Assembly: GCA_004835665.1 (NCBI GenBank)
Contig: RBKR01000014.1
Span: 434,001-498,000 of the forward strand
Reading direction: 5' to 3'
DNA length: 64,000 nucleotides
Origin: Phoma sp. XZ068
Lineage: Eukaryota; Ascomycota; Dothideomycetes; Pleosporales; Didymellaceae
Shown here: positions 33,706-46,463 of the stretch, piece by piece
How positions within the stretch are numbered: position 1 is the first letter of the stretch
Layout of the letters: each line of letters starts with the position of its first letter
Translations under genes and position numbers: made by a program
Notes under the pieces: model-generated
What the model saw: only the letters and a program-made list of their open reading frames with translations
Databases searched by the model: none
What the model was told of the DNA's origin: nothing

Positions 33706-34616
33706 ATGGCTGACCCAATCCCCGCCGAGGAACAATCTAATTATGAGACTTTCCGTGACTGCATGAGCGAACCTATCATGAAGGCGCTTGCATTGCCAGC
33801 CGAAAAAGAGAAGCCCAAGAAGAAGAGAACCGCAAAGAAGAATGCAAAATACAAGCCAGTGGGCATGTTCGCACCAGCCAAACCACAAATCGGAGCTCTC
33901 AACACAGCTCCAGCAAGCACAACTTCCGCAACAGACGCGGAAGACCTGGGCGAGTTCATTGACGTACGCCTCTTACCCTTCCTCTACACATTACACACCA
34001 AGCTAACGATCGATAGTACCTAAGCAGCTTAATCTTCCCCTCTCTACCACCAGACCTGCGCACCCTCTCGTACCCTAAATTCCGCGATTCGACCGCTCTT
34101 CAGGACGCCTACTCCACTCCTCTGTCCGCCTCGACGTACACGCACCTCCTCTCTACTGTCCCACCCGATGCAATCGATAGTCTAGAATCCTACGCTCTCC
34201 TCCCGACCCCCAGCGACTCACACGACGCGCACAATCTGCTCACACCTGTCTTCACAGCGTACTGTACCGCCGTCACGCTCCCGCCTCCAATATGGTCTAC
34301 CACAAGAACGACAGAGTGCGAACTCTGTGAGAGGGACTGGGTGCCGCTGACGTACCATCATTTGATACCGAAGAGTACGCATGATCGTGTGCGAAAGAGA
34401 GGGTGGCATGATGAAGAGGTCTTGAATAGCGTCGCGTGGTTGTGTAGGGCGTGTCATAGTTTTGTGCACAGGCTGACCAGTAACGAGGGTTTGGCAAGGT
34501 ACTTTTATACAGTCGATTTGATTAGAGAGGGAGGTGTGGATCAGGATGAGGAGAAGGCACAGGAGGTTGAGGGTTGGATTAAGTGGGTTGGGGGTGTAAG
34601 GTGGAAGAGCAGATGA
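33706..34616 (+). CDS. protein with an HNH-like zinc-binding domain
   Basis: Exons 33706-33963 and 34017-34616 give 285 residues. The N-terminal half has a basic segment (KEKPKKKRTAKKNAKYKPVG) that could be a nuclear signal. The C-terminal half contains two CxxC pairs: CELCERDW, then LTYHHLIPKSTHDRV, then WLCRACHSFVHRL. This Cys2-His-His-Cys2-His arrangement is that of HNH endonucleases (beta-beta-alpha-metal). The conserved HH before the LIPK turn and the later H of SFVH are the candidate catalytic and metal ligands. No mobile-element context is present, so it is a stable chromosomal gene. Nuclease activity is unproven; HNH-like domains also occur in non-enzymatic proteins. Confidence 0.75.
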
Positions 34617-35550
34617 CGAGCAGACGATCATAGGATGAGGTAGGGGGTTGTGGAGATGTTGGCTGTGAAAGTCGCCAGCTTGTTCGGTTTTACTTTGTAT
34701 GATGTGAGTACGCCCACGCGGGCTAAGGGCACAATACAATAATTGTTTCCCACATTCTCAGTGCATGTGCTACGATTCCACTTTCCACTCTTTCGATTTC
34801 GCGAACACCCCCCTTCACGCTTCCCTACACGATCCCTACACTCTATCAATACAAAGCAACTCCCAGTTTATCTGATAGCCCCTGCGCAACAGATGCCTCA
34901 CCCTGTTCCTTGCAAAAAGACTAGAGCTCCGCAATACCTCGAAGGAGGATGGCGGACCTAACGAGAGCTTGCTGCAAGCACGAGGTATGTTTGGAGGGTT
35001 GAAATGTTGGATTGCATAACTGCGGAGGTAATCAGTAACAATAAATGATCCATGCCCTTGCCGTCCTTTGGCACTCGGCAAGAGAGTAGCCAACTAACGG
35101 AGCCATGTGTTACGATGGGCTGTTGGTGGGGTTCCATTTTGGCGAAGTTTCCTGAGAGACGTATAATCCTGTGAATGCAAACAACATCAGAGTGACTTAC
35201 AGATTATCACAAGATAGAAGCGAAGACGCAGTTATGAATATCAGAGCATTGATCGATAGATTGATCTAGCAAATCAGAGTTCCAGCCAGAAACTCATATG
35301 CCATCCTGGAAGTTCCAAGGACGATGGCACTACAGACTTAACTTCTTAAGCAATAGCAAAACCTCGACGCCCAAACTGTTTCTCCACATGGATGTCCGAT
35401 GAGCCGCCGAGATCGATATGCAGGGTTGCATACGCCGTCTTTCTCGATCGCTACCATCCTCAGTCACCCGTCGCCACCGATTGATGTGAATCTAGAGCCA
35501 TTCAAACCATTTTCGAAATCCCAACCAAGTCCAGGCATCTGAATATAGCC
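34617..35550. other. convergent intergenic region, 0.9 kb
   Basis: Between the ends of the HNH-like gene and the Argonaute gene. Short open frames only; nothing supported. Confidence 0.45.
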
Positions 35551-38500
35551 TTAGATGTACCACATGACTTCCTTCAGGCCACGAGCATTCTGCAGAGGCA
35601 TGAGGGGAGGAACCTCGACGTTGCGCTTGGAACTACCAGTGTCGGAGGTGCGCTCGGCGTGCGACTCCTTCTTACCTGACGAGACAGGGCTGTCATTTAG
35701 ATGAGCACGGGCGCGGTCAGCAGCCAGGTGGGCATAGTAAATTGCAGGGTGAAGAGAGACTGGGGTGGTGGAGCGGACATAGTGGTACGAGTGCTCGAAG
35801 ATGAACTGCTGGAGCTCGGCAGCTAGCCACTCGCCTTCGTTGAGGATGCACTGGTAGTGGATAGGACGCGCAGTTCCCTTGATGGCGACGTGAGAACACA
35901 GATAAAAGTCGAATTCGAAGGGGTGGGTGCATCCGGATTCCACCAGGGTACCAGGGAGAGGGTTGCCGTTGCGGTCGCCCTTTCCAGCATCAGGGAAGAA
36001 GCGGATGTGGTGACGCTTACCCGCGATGACTACAGTGAACTTTGGCATGGGCCCACCGAGCTGGCTGAAGAAAGCCTTCATGTCGCGCACTTCCTCTTCA
36101 AGAACAGCAGCGTACTGCCCTTCTGACACACCGTCGCGCATGTACAGGATACGCGCCGGTGCTTTGCCCTGACCGAGGCGCTGCATCCAGTTCTTCGCCA
36201 TGGGTCCGAAGTGGTCCTGGATGTTGGAGGAGGTAATCATCTCAACACGGTTGCCGTTGGTCTGAACATCAGCCCAGTACCTGGCGAAGAAGGGGTCGGC
36301 TGAGACAGTGATGGCAGCAAACGAAGCAGCTTGATCGGATCCAGCACCAGGAGCGGGGTGGGAAACGTCGGCACCTACGACCATGGTAGGGGTGGAGGCA
36401 GCCCTTGGATTGAGCCTAGGAACTATTATGGTATCAGTATGCTAATGTTCACTCGTCGGGCTAGGAGTACTTACTGAGTGAGCTCTTCGCCACGCAGGTA
36501 GCACCACCCAACTTCGCATTTACTTTCATGCAAACGTTCGAGATGTACTGCGGTGAAGCGGAAGCGACATGCTTGGCTTGAAGAACCTGAGAGGCGACAC
36601 CGAAGCGGATATCGCAGGACTTCTTGATTCGACGGTAAACGTCGACGTTGCGGTCATTGACGATGAAAATCATGAACCCAGGCATAGTGTTGTAGCGGTT
36701 GCCGGTTTGGTTCCACGCCTTGGCGACTGTGAATTGTCAGTGATAGAGTAAAATAGTGTGCGCTTCATGACACCACTTACCAAGTTCGCCCCCATCAGCA
36801 AGATTACCTGGACCGATCCAGGGCTTCTTCCCGTGGGCTGGGTGAGCATCAAATATGCCACCATGCTTCTCGTAGATGGTTATAAATTGCTCTACGAAGT
36901 GAGTCACCTGCCCCGGCGAGGGTGCTCGAGGGTGCTGAATGACACAGACGCCCCAGGCCCGAATGTGACGCTGAGCGTTGTTCATAGCGAACTTGCGATC
37001 ACTGTTCTTGAATCAGCTAACTGGTCTAAACGTATAGGAATGGAATGGGCGTACTCAATGCGCCATCGACCGGCGAGCATATCCTGCGGCTTGATAGTTG
37101 CCTCCTTGGAGCCAGTGCCAAATTGAACGACCGGAGGTGGCAGGATGCGAGCCTTGACCTTGGCGGGGCTATATATCGTTAGGTCTGGACAGAACAACAC
37201 AGTCAGATAGTACTCACTTGGGGTTGACCTGGAGGCCGTAGTGCTTAAGGTAAGGATCGTTGGCCCAGTTAAGAAGGCGAACTCCATGTTGAACGGCAGC
37301 CCAGCGCTCCTTGGGGACGGTGACCGCGAATTTGATCATGTTCGAAGTTTGAACATCACTCAGTTTCGTATTGTAGCGTTGGTTCGCATCAATGCGGAGA
37401 ACATCCATGGGCAGGTAGACTGGTGAACCGCGAATCTTCTTAGTCATCTTGACGACAGGCATGCCTGGCATCAAATTCATGTTGTACTTCTTCTTGAAGT
37501 ACTGGGCAACCGAGATCTGCTTGCGATCCTTTTCGGAAACACCGGGACGACGGTCATCGGGATCCGCGAATGTGGCTTGGTTGGCGTCCTTGGGAACGAT
37601 CTCGTCGATAGTCCACTGTACATGAGGAGTGGTGTGGGTGGCGGTAACGCCAACCTTCCTGAAGGCGCCGAAATCCTTACGCATCATGGATCTCCTCCAG
37701 TCACGCTGAGCTTCCCGGAATCGCTGAACGAGCTGCGGGGGTTGGCAGCTGAAAACTTGGCTGACAGCCTGGAGGGAGTGAGTAAGCGTTTCGAATGATG
37801 GAACAGTGGATACTAAGACTTACACGAGTGAGTTCTTGAGAGCGCCAGAAAGTGCCATTTGCGACATCGACGTTGACCGATAGAGACTTGTTGAATTTGT
37901 CGTCAAGCACCGGACGAAGGGAGGCAAAGACACCCTTGAAGGCCTCTACGCCGCCGCCAAGGTCGAAGCGCTGTTCACCGCGCTGGAAGAAAGATTTCTT
38001 GATCTGGGTGTACTGTTGGGAAGGGTACTCGCGCATGACATGGTCGAGAAAGTTGATGGTGTCGATGCACTCTGCGGACCACGTGGCTTGGCCGCTCAAG
38101 AAGGCTTGAAGGCCGCTGAAGTCGACCTGGCGTGTCCAGCGGAGGTGGATAGTGTGCTTGTTGCCACGAGCACCCGGCTTTGCAGTCCTGCCCTCTTCGG
38201 CATCGAGATCGACGTTGATGCGATTGTCATCACGAGGGAGGCGCTTGCCCGACCTTCAAGAAATTAGCGATAGTCAGCGTACAGGAGCGAGGTGTACAAA
38301 CCAAGCAAGCTTGTGGCCATCCCAAACCCAAAGGTTGACGGGCTCACCCAGCTCGGACTTGACGGCCTTAGATCCCCAGATCTTCTGGAGAAGCTTGCGC
38401 TTCGTGTAGTCCTTGGAGTCTCCAGAGTAGGCAACGTCGTACTGGTGGACAATGGTGTTGGGCGTCTTGAGAACATTGAAGGTGTTCAGTGTAACAGTAG

Positions 38501-39174
38501 TCTCTTTGCCGTAGGAGTTGAAGTTCTTGGGACGCTGAGGAAGCGCGGAAGGGATAGAAAGCTGAGGATCGCGTGAGTTAAAGTCCATGTTCGCGTGCCT
38601 GGGCCGATAGGAGTAGATATCCTGGAACATGGGAGTGACCTTGGACAACATGATGAAGGAGAGAAAATGTAAAAGGGAAGGAGAATACAACAACAGCGTG
38701 GAACTGTGTAAGAATGGTTGAAAGTTTGAAGGTATCCAGAGTGATTGGAGAGTGTGCAGAATGTGGAAGAAAGGAAATCTGGGAAGGAAGGAGGTTTTGA
38801 TGCTGTGCATCCACACCATGCCACCTGAAAGCTCGATAGCTTCGACGTTTGCATGGCACAGATACATAGCAGATGTTTGCTTGCAGGAATGCTTGCAGAT
38901 GCTAAAAACAAACAAAGGCGTTTGCACTTACTCCGCGAGCTGTATACCAGCCTGACATGCCGAGAAACTCGGACAAGTTCTTCAGATCATTGGGCCTGGT
39001 GTAGTCCAAGACTCCTGCGCCATGGCCATGAGGGTCCTTGTTACCGTCTAACTTGTTGATGGAAACTTGCGTGGGGTCGCGTGACGACGAGGAATTGTCA
39101 GAGGAGCGAGCCGGTTGGTGTTGCTGCTGATGCCGCTTCTCCTTCTGCGCGCGCTGCTTCGGTGGGCCAGCCAT
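35551..39174 (-). CDS. Argonaute (QDE-2-type slicer)
   Basis: Eight exons read leftwards: 38932-39174, 38302-38621, 37824-38253, 37218-37768, 37055-37168, 36781-37001, 36475-36726 and 35551-36422, total 1000 residues, every phase consistent. It binds small RNAs and cleaves matching transcripts in RNA interference. The N-terminus is Gln/Arg/Ser rich and disordered. The N domain begins near RPKNFNSYGKETTVTLN, PAZ lies near VAQYFKKKYNMNLMPGMPVV, and PIWI follows MNNAQRHIRAWGVCVI. The slicer residues look complete: Asp in VVGADVSHP, Glu in NRVEMITSS, Asp in ILYMRDGVSEGQ, His in IYYAHLAADRAR. The first intron (38622-38931) is long for this genome, and its acceptor before DIYSYRP is the weakest part of the model. 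Confidence 0.92.
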
Positions 39175-39182
39175 TGCGAGCT

Positions 39183-39326
39183 CTGCAGAGCATGTTAGCG
39201 GTGAGCAGAATAAGATGCAAAGGGCGCGTATGGGAAGCCGTTTGACTGCCTTCGCGCTGCAGAATGCCGTCACAACAGCGACACGCGCACAAGGCGATTC
39301 GCTGAAGCTGTAGCTGGATGACGTAC
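39183..39326 (-). other. probable 5' leader intron of Argonaute
   Basis: On the coding strand the donor is CAAG|GTACGT and the acceptor CTCTGCAG|AGCTCGCA, eight bases before the ATG at 39174. Both sites are close to consensus and length (144) is reasonable. It would place a spliced junction immediately before the start codon. Confidence 0.6.
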
Positions 39327-39987
39327 CTTGATACCAGATCGCTGAGCCGGTGATATGAGGGCGTCGTGTGCGTTTGCGGGCGGATCACTGATCGGCCTGG
39401 GAGTGGTCAGTGAAGGTGCTCGAAATGGAGTGCTAGACCCTCTATGTGCTTGAAGCCAGACGAGGATTGGAAAACAAGACTCAAGTGAGGTATGTGAGAG
39501 CGCAGCGTACCGAAAGAGAACGTCGAAGTGATGTGGAAGAAGAAGTGATGGAGAGCGACCTCAAAACAGCGAGGTGGGGTGGATGTGTGTGGGTCAAAAC
39601 AGAAGGGCAAGAGCGCATGGGCGCCGCGGTGACGCTGAAGTTAACCCCTAAAGAAGCGGCTGGCAAACGGGTGCGCAAGCTTTGGTGGTGAACTTGACAA
39701 ATAGTCCATGGCGCATGCAAAGAACGGGCGAAGAAAACTGTGAGTCAAAGATACGTACCTTGAAGTCTTGAGTGGAGTCTTGCTTGCAGAGGTGTGTTGG
39801 CTGTACTGCCTGCAGTGTAAAATTGTCGAGCCTGCTCGTGCTGTCGTAGTGGGAGAGGATCGTCGTTGTATTAGTGTTGTAGAGTGTTGATGGCCTGGTC
39901 AACTCGTTGCTCAGTCGAGTAGCTGACTGGAGAAGTTGAGTGTAGTTGTGAGGTGGAGGAAGCAAGTTGGAGGCCTCGTATGGGTAG

Positions 39988-39993
39988 TTTATA
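39988..39993 (-). promoter_or_regulatory. possible TATA box of Argonaute
   Basis: TATAAA on the minus strand, about 815 bases before the ATG. The distance fits only if the leader is long and spliced, as the candidate leader introns suggest. Confidence 0.3.
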
Positions 39994-41660
39994 TCCTCAC
40001 GAGCTACGCGCTAGTTGAACAGTGAGGTTCTCGGAACGTGTGGAGCTGGTGAGAGAAGCCTTTCGAAGGGTGGCTGAGGGTAAGAACCATGGGGTGAGGG
40101 TGAGGTTGGGCGGTGGCCTAATGGTAAAATGACTTGGGTGAGAGTGAGATCTGTCGGAGGGCCTGTGAGGAACAAGATATTGAAGACCTATTTCAGGAAT
40201 TACGGCAGCCTATGTGAGATTCCAATCAAGGTTCCCTGTGAGGAAGATTAACCCCAATATGGGCATGGAGTATCAAGGTTTCAAAGGGTAGCGAGGCGCG
40301 GGACCAGAACGAGCGGCGCCAGACTCGTTGACCCTCATCGAGCAATCCACTACGAATAGCGCATACTCAAGCTCAATACAGATGGCGGAAGTCCCTGTAT
40401 AACAAGCACCGCAAACATTCAGGCTCCAGGGGGCGTGTGTATCCAATCCGCGAAACTAATGAACGCAACTCACTGTCCGACTATCGTCTTCTCAGGAATA
40501 AGGCACTGTCCTAAACACCTGAGTTCCGTTAATCTCAGCTCTTGCAAACCTTCGGGCTATTGCAAAATCCTTGCATCGCCAGCAGGTTCCCCTTAATCGC
40601 CCGTGATCAGGGAGGAGACGACGCCTCCATCGTTTTACGCATGCGTACTGCTCCGCCAGCAATAAGACAGACACAGTTGCGTGAATACAGTCTTGAAATC
40701 CTATGTTCAGTCTATTCTTCCTGTAGTCATGATCCAGCTACCAAGTTGCGGTGCACCCATCTTCCCTTGTACTCTGCAAGTCTTGGTGTGATACAACCCC
40801 TGAGACGTTACCAGTATACCAACCGAGAATCAAGATCTTCTCATTCCATAGCAGGCATCTGAGACCCGTCCTTAGATTGTAAAATTGCAGTATGGGGAGG
40901 TTTCGGAGGAGTGCATGTTGGATCGGGACGGGCGAGGTGGAATCAAACGTCGCTTGCAGCACGCATCGTCCACCAATGAACATCGCAGCCAAACACGTAG
41001 CGATTTTGTAGCAGCGAGAGGCATATGCGACAATATTGCACAAGAGTGATTCAAGGCATATACACAGGTTTGGGATATTATGGAATGCTTCCAGTCATTT
41101 GGCCGGGTAGGTGCACTTGCGGTAACATGCATCACAGTCACAATTTACAAAAGGTTTGGCATGCGATTTCATTGATCGAAGAATGACTATTTTCCCTTCC
41201 CAATGACGATCCAACGCCATAGTCAGGCCTATAAACGTACACTTTCCAGACCTCAACTCCAGGTCCTATCACCGAAGTCCTACATACCATGTTGATCCGG
41301 CTAAGTTGGTTGCAGAATCCTCGCTTCAAATTTTTAAGTAGAATAATATTACGCCAAAACGTGCAATTTCAACCTCCCTCGCAGTATCGATCAATGATAC
41401 CTTCCAGGATGCCATAGCTGGCAAGTCAAGCTCCCGCCCCTTATGCAAAGGGTGCATCGCGTCATAACTAAACCCAAGTTGGGATCTTGATAGAAGTACT
41501 TGAATCCAGCATCTGCAGGCATTGCTGGCGGTGCTGGCAGCCCTGATAGTATTGAGTGTAGTGGCAGGTCTGGCCATCTGGGCGGCGCTGGTGGTGCGAA
41601 CTGTGCCTGAGGTGACAGTACAGCATCAAAACCGAGTGGAGCTGAGGCTGTCCCGCCACT

Positions 41661-44600
41661 CTACTGCGGCCAAGGATGCCCACCTTGAGGCATCTGCGCA
41701 CCCGGGTTGCCGTACTTTTCTTGGATACTCTGCAGCTGCTGCGCGGTTGTCGCTGTAGTGCCCCATCGCTGCGGTTGTTGAACCTGAGCATGGGCTGGGA
41801 GTGTCGGTATGGGGATGGCCGCGATATTTCGTATCATGTTGACCATGCCTTCTGGTTTGAAGCGTGTTTCACGGTATGTGTGCGCAGGAGGAATGATACC
41901 AAGGAGGAAGTTAATCTCACGTGGTAGAGGAGATGGGCCTGCAGGCAGGCCGATAGGTGTATTGCCGCTGGCGGCCATGTTGCGACGTGCGGCGTCAAGA
42001 CGACGACCTGCTGCGCCCTTGAGTGGTGATTCACCACGGGCGAGCTTGCGGGGTTGTGGGCTATCATCAAAGTCTTCGAGGGGGCGTTTCGGGGAGTTGG
42101 TGACGACGGGCAAATTTGCGATGTGTGGCGAATTGAGGACGTTGGGTGCGGGCGAAGCGATGCGTTGCTCCTGTACTTGAGCTTGGGGCGGTGCGTTGGG
42201 CATAGCCTCTTCGATTGAAGGCATAATGCTCGGCATCACTGGCATCACTGGCTTCATCTGAGTTCTAGGCGAAATGATTGGGCGCACGTTCGTGGGATCG
42301 AACGTTGCGCTCGTAAATCGTCGAGAGAAGCGTTGCAGCTGAGGATCCTCGGGGAAGAGCGTAGCCATGCGCTGCTCCATCTTTGTGATCTGAGCCAGCT
42401 CGCCGAAGTGCGCCTCGTACTCGTGGAAGAACAGGAACAAGGGCTTCGTCCTAGGGATATTCTCGGGTTTCGTGGTGAGCTTGCCCACTATAGTCTCGAA
42501 CACTGCTCGTGCATCTGAGAGTGTTAGAAAAGTTGTCACGAACGGGCATGAATGCTTACTGGTAGAATCGTTGAGCTTGATGAGGTGCTTAATGTACTCC
42601 AATGCAAATTGCTCATCCTCAGGGAATAACTTCATGCCACGCTCGAAGATTTTTCCGGCAGCTGGGTCCTGGTAACAGTGATGCTCGATCTGCGCGCTGG
42701 CCACGTATGCTTCACTGAGCAGTTTGCCCTTTCGTCTAGCTTCTGTGAAGATACCACGGAAGCCAGGGACATCAGCATTGTTTCCGCCCTTGCCCTGAAC
42801 GCGCCTTATCGCTTGCATCAGGGCTATCCAAGCAAATGTCAATGTCTTCTTGAGTGTGAGGGTCTGCGCATTGTATCCTGCTGAGATAGCATGCACCTGT
42901 GCATTGAAAGCAGCCTCCTTCTCTTGAGCTCGCCTCGTTGCTTCGGCTTCGTCGTCCTCGTCAGCGTCTTCGGCGCTGTTTTGCGCAATAGCTCGCGCTG
43001 CATCATCGGCAGCTTTCTGGGCGTCAAAGGCTTCTTTAGCACGAGCGATCGAGTGCTCTTCGCGCTTCTTAGTCTTTGAAGTCAAATCGTAAAGTGTGTC
43101 CAGCAGGTCGCTGTAAGGCTTCTTGACAGCAGCGCCTTTGGCAATGATTCCTGCCTGTCCCTCTTCAAAGTCAGTACTGAGCTCGATCTGATTCCCCTTT
43201 CTGAAAGCCAAGAGGCAGCTCTCGGGGTTGGCCACAATCCCGTCGTCCAGGAACTTGTCGCCATCTGTTTGCAGACCATTCTCATAAGACCATTCTGCTG
43301 CTTCATACCAAAGCTCTGGCCAGAAGCGGAGAGATCTTAGTGCACTCTTGTAGATGTGCAGTACACGTTTGTTGTATAGGGCACGGTCGTCAATTGCGCA
43401 TTCAAGCGGATCACTCTTCTCCCACTGTATCCATTGTTTCCATAGCTTGACTTGATTCATATAGTCCTCAAAGCCATCGAATCCCGGTGCTGGCGGCAGC
43501 TTTGGTAATGTCGTTTTGTTGATGCCCCGTGTAATGTTATTGTCCAGAACATTGATTGCGCTTCGTGCTGTCATGTAGGATGGAGACTTTTCTTGGAGGT
43601 TCTTGCGACCCTGCAGCTGTGTCAGTTTCCTAACCCATCGCGTATAATTGATCTTGTGCCTACCGTGACCTTGTTCAGGCCCATTTCAAAGCGATCGTAG
43701 TCACGCCAGATCTCCAGAGTTGCTCCAGTTGGAATGGATACTGCCCGCTGGTATAGCTTGCGCAAAGTGTCCATCTTCTGCATGTCTTGCCAGTTTGTGC
43801 CGCCAAGTATGCCAGGAGCCGTCTTTTGCAATTCGATATAGTCGATCCAGAGCTTGCCCGCATCAACATCAATGCCTACTTGATCCAGCACAAACTCGTA
43901 TGCCATGACGATCGTCTCTCTACTTTTGCCGGCTGTATCGTTTGTGAGGTTGAATCGGCGGCGAACAAAATCAATGTAGCATGAGAACACGGGAACGTAA
44001 GCGCCGTTCGGTACTGCTCTGCCAAACAATTGCTCCACTCTCGGAAGTTCGTCGAGTTCCGTTTCGAAGTTGATGTACTCGACCCATATCTCGCCCTAGG
44101 CTTGTCAGCTGTGTGCGCAAACCGCATTTCATTCATTCGTACCGCTGTAGGGAACTGGTCTAAGAAACGGTTGAAAACATCGCGTGCCTCATCATGCTTG
44201 TGTCGTTTGCGTTGCTCCTCAATTAGACTCAACCATGCCTCGATGTCACCACGGGGATCCTCTTGAATACGATCGTTGAGAATGCCAATGCGATCCTGAG
44301 GTAGACGAGCCTTGGGTAGAGAAGCAGAAGGAGGTGCAGGAGTGACAGAAGCAGTCGCCTGGCGAGCAGGGTCGATGGTCAGAAGATCTGCTGGCTTAGT
44401 AGCGTCTGGAACAGGAGTTGTGCCATTGACTGGAACAGAAGCAATAGAGGGAGCAGGCTCATTGACAGCGACAGAAGAAGCACCCTGATCTTGTGCACTA
44501 TGTAACTGTACATCTGGTGTGGGAAGTGTATTGTTTGGAGTGTTTGTAACTGAACGCTGCGGAGTCTCTGCAGCCTCAGAGGCGCGCAGTAATGCAGGGA

Positions 44601-44961
44601 CTGCCATCTTTGGCGCCGCAACAGGCTCCTCTTCCTCGTCCTCGCTCTCGTCGACGAACCCACCGATGGTGCGCGGCTGCTTCGCTGGCGTGGGCGCAGC
44701 AGACGATTCCGCAGAAACAGGTTTCAAGCCGTTCTCACCCTGGCTGTCAGCCGAGGGAGGAGAGTCTGCAGACTCTGGTATCGAACCCGACTGCTCAGAC
44801 TGAACAGGCTCTTGTGCAGAGTCCATGTTGCCGGCAGGGTCATACTCTTCGTCGGCTGCATCGTCCGCGGGTGCCTCATCGTCTGCGGTAGGCCAGACAG
44901 CTGAAGGATCGTACTCCTGCTCTTGCGACCGGAGGAAGGCGAGCTCTGCGTCGTCGGCCAT
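41661..44961 (-). CDS. RNA14: mRNA 3'-end-processing protein Rna14 (CstF-77)
   Basis: Exons 44143-44961, 43664-44095, 42560-43616 and 41661-42514 give 1053 residues. Rna14 scaffolds cleavage factor IA with Rna15 and Pcf11 for pre-mRNA cleavage and polyadenylation. After an acidic N-terminal 230 residues the HAT/Suf repeats begin (AWLSLIEEQRKRHKHDEARD; IWVEYINFETELDELPRVEQ; LWIDYIELQKTA; WRDYDRFEMGL; LWYEAAEWSYENG; FRGIFTEARRKGKLLSEAYV). A fungal insertion rich in charged residues (AEDADEDDEAEATRRAQEKE) sits between HAT repeats. The C-terminal 250 residues are Pro/Gln/Ala rich and contain the monkeytail-type REINFLLGIIPPAHTY, the Rna15-binding segment. Length is normal for filamentous fungi. 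Confidence 0.93.
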
Positions 44962-45522
44962 GGTCGTGATGGAATGGAAAATGAGAAGAACTGCTGTGTA
45001 TTATTAGAGTCAATCGCCGATGGCGACGAGTAATGCAAAGGTGTGGGCTGCGCGAAAGGAGCTGTGTCGCAGACAATGAGCTCTTTGTCGCGTGGGTATC
45101 GTCAGAAAGGAGCGGCTGAGCCGTGCTCGCACAGAAGGTGCAGACGACGTCGCAGCTACAGGTCGGTGTCTAGGAGGTCGCTGAAGCTGCGTTCGAGATG
45201 CGCGAAGGCGACGTTGGGGCTGCGCAGTGCTCTGGAGGTGTTCGTGCGGAGGAAATGAATGCTGCACGTTCAGCGGCCGGCTGCAGCCCTCGGCTTGGCA
45301 TATGTGGCTGGTGCTGGCGATGTCATTGCCAGGCACAAACAACATTGCGCCCTCACTCAAGACTCCGACTTACACCGCTGGTAGCTGGACTATGCGCGTC
45401 TGGCTGACTTGATAGGCCGACAGTAACTTGAGACCGTCATCAACAACCTCCCAATCCGATATACCAGCTGCCTTCCTGGGCAGCTTCCTGGCGCATACTG
45501 GACCTCGACCGGCGCATTCACA
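44962..45522. other. divergent promoter region of RNA14 and the UNC-50 gene
   Basis: About 560 bases between two starts facing apart. No gene supported; short overlapping frames are shadows. Confidence 0.5.
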
Positions 45523-46463
45523 ATGAATCCACAAATACAGCTTCCACGACCAAATGGAGGTCCCTCAAACTTCGGCTCGACTCCACCAACACGGCGGAAT
45601 GAAGTTCGTATGCCGCGCTTCTTCAAACGCCTGTTCAAGTTTCCGCAAATGGACTTCGAGATGGCTATATGGGAGATCATGAGCCTCATAATAGCGCCAA
45701 AGAAGGTGTTCAGACAAATATACTACCATGTACAACTATCTATAGACTCACTACCAGCTATTATACTAACACTGCTAGAAACAAACAACAAAAACCTATC
45801 ACCGCCCCGACCCATCGTTTACATATCTCCTCTCTTTCTTCCTCACGCTGACCTCCCTCGCCTGGGGGTTCGCATACGCCGACGGCTTCACACAAACCCT
45901 GCACATCACGCTGGTTTTCATATTCGTACACTTCCTTTTGTTGTCTCTTGTCACAGCAACCTTGTTCTACTTCCTCGTTGGGCGGCTGCTCGGGCCCGGG
46001 AACTCGCTGCTCCCCGGGCGGAGACGAGGGCTGTATAATCTGGGCGACACTGAAAGCAAGGAAGAGCTGGAGTTTGGATACTGCTGGGATGTGTCGATAC
46101 GTGCCTTTGTGCCCGTCTGGGTGTTTCTCTATGTGGTGCAGTTCTTGTGCATGCCGTTGGTGGGGACGAACCACTGGTAAGTACTCTCAAGATATAGAAC
46201 CCGATCGGGTCAGGCTAACGTGCTGCTCTAGGGTCTCGTTGCTCCTGGGCAACACACTCTACGTTGCCGGACTCACGTACTACTTTATTATCACCTTCCT
46301 TGGCTACAACGCGCTTCCGTTCCTACACCACACCGAGCTCCTGCTTGTACCTGTTGCAGTAGTGACTATACTGTGGTTTGTATCGCTCTTTGGGTTCAAC
46401 ATGGCGAAGCACTTCGCCCCAGTCCTATGGGCAGGCGCTAGGTTGCGTAAGCACGTAGGCTAG
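45523..46463 (+). CDS. UNC-50 / Gmh1 family Golgi membrane protein
   Basis: Exons 45523-45729, 45779-46176 and 46232-46463 give 278 residues. UNC-50 proteins are multi-span inner Golgi membrane proteins; yeast Gmh1 interacts with the ARF exchange factors Gea1/Gea2, and the animal protein supports nicotinic receptor trafficking. The conserved N-terminal part is MPRFFKRLFKFPQMDFEMAI, followed by IYYHKQTTKTYHRPDPSFTY. About five membrane spans follow, with YCWDVSIRAFVPVWVFLYVV and NTLYVAGLTYYFIITFLGYN, ending in AKHFAPVLWAG. The two introns were placed by GT-AG ends and by agreement with the family sequence. Confidence 0.9.

Larger units (their letters stand above)
39175..41660. other. long upstream region of Argonaute, 2.5 kb, without a protein gene
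   Basis: The half nearest 39174 looks like a spliced 5' leader: one strong intron lies at 39183-39326 and another donor is at 39758. A TATAAA on the minus strand is at 40 kb minus 12 bases. The rest (about 40.0-41.66 kb) separates Argonaute from the 3' end of Rna14 and has no supported gene. Confidence 0.45.

Noticed and set aside
36982..37060. Apparent non-canonical intron in Argonaute
   Set aside because: Using the acceptor AAGAACAG at 37002-37004 instead of the nearer AAG restores frame with normal GT-AG ends.
36758..37126. Plus-strand frame across Argonaute exons and introns
   Set aside because: Antisense shadow; it crosses two clear introns of the Argonaute gene.
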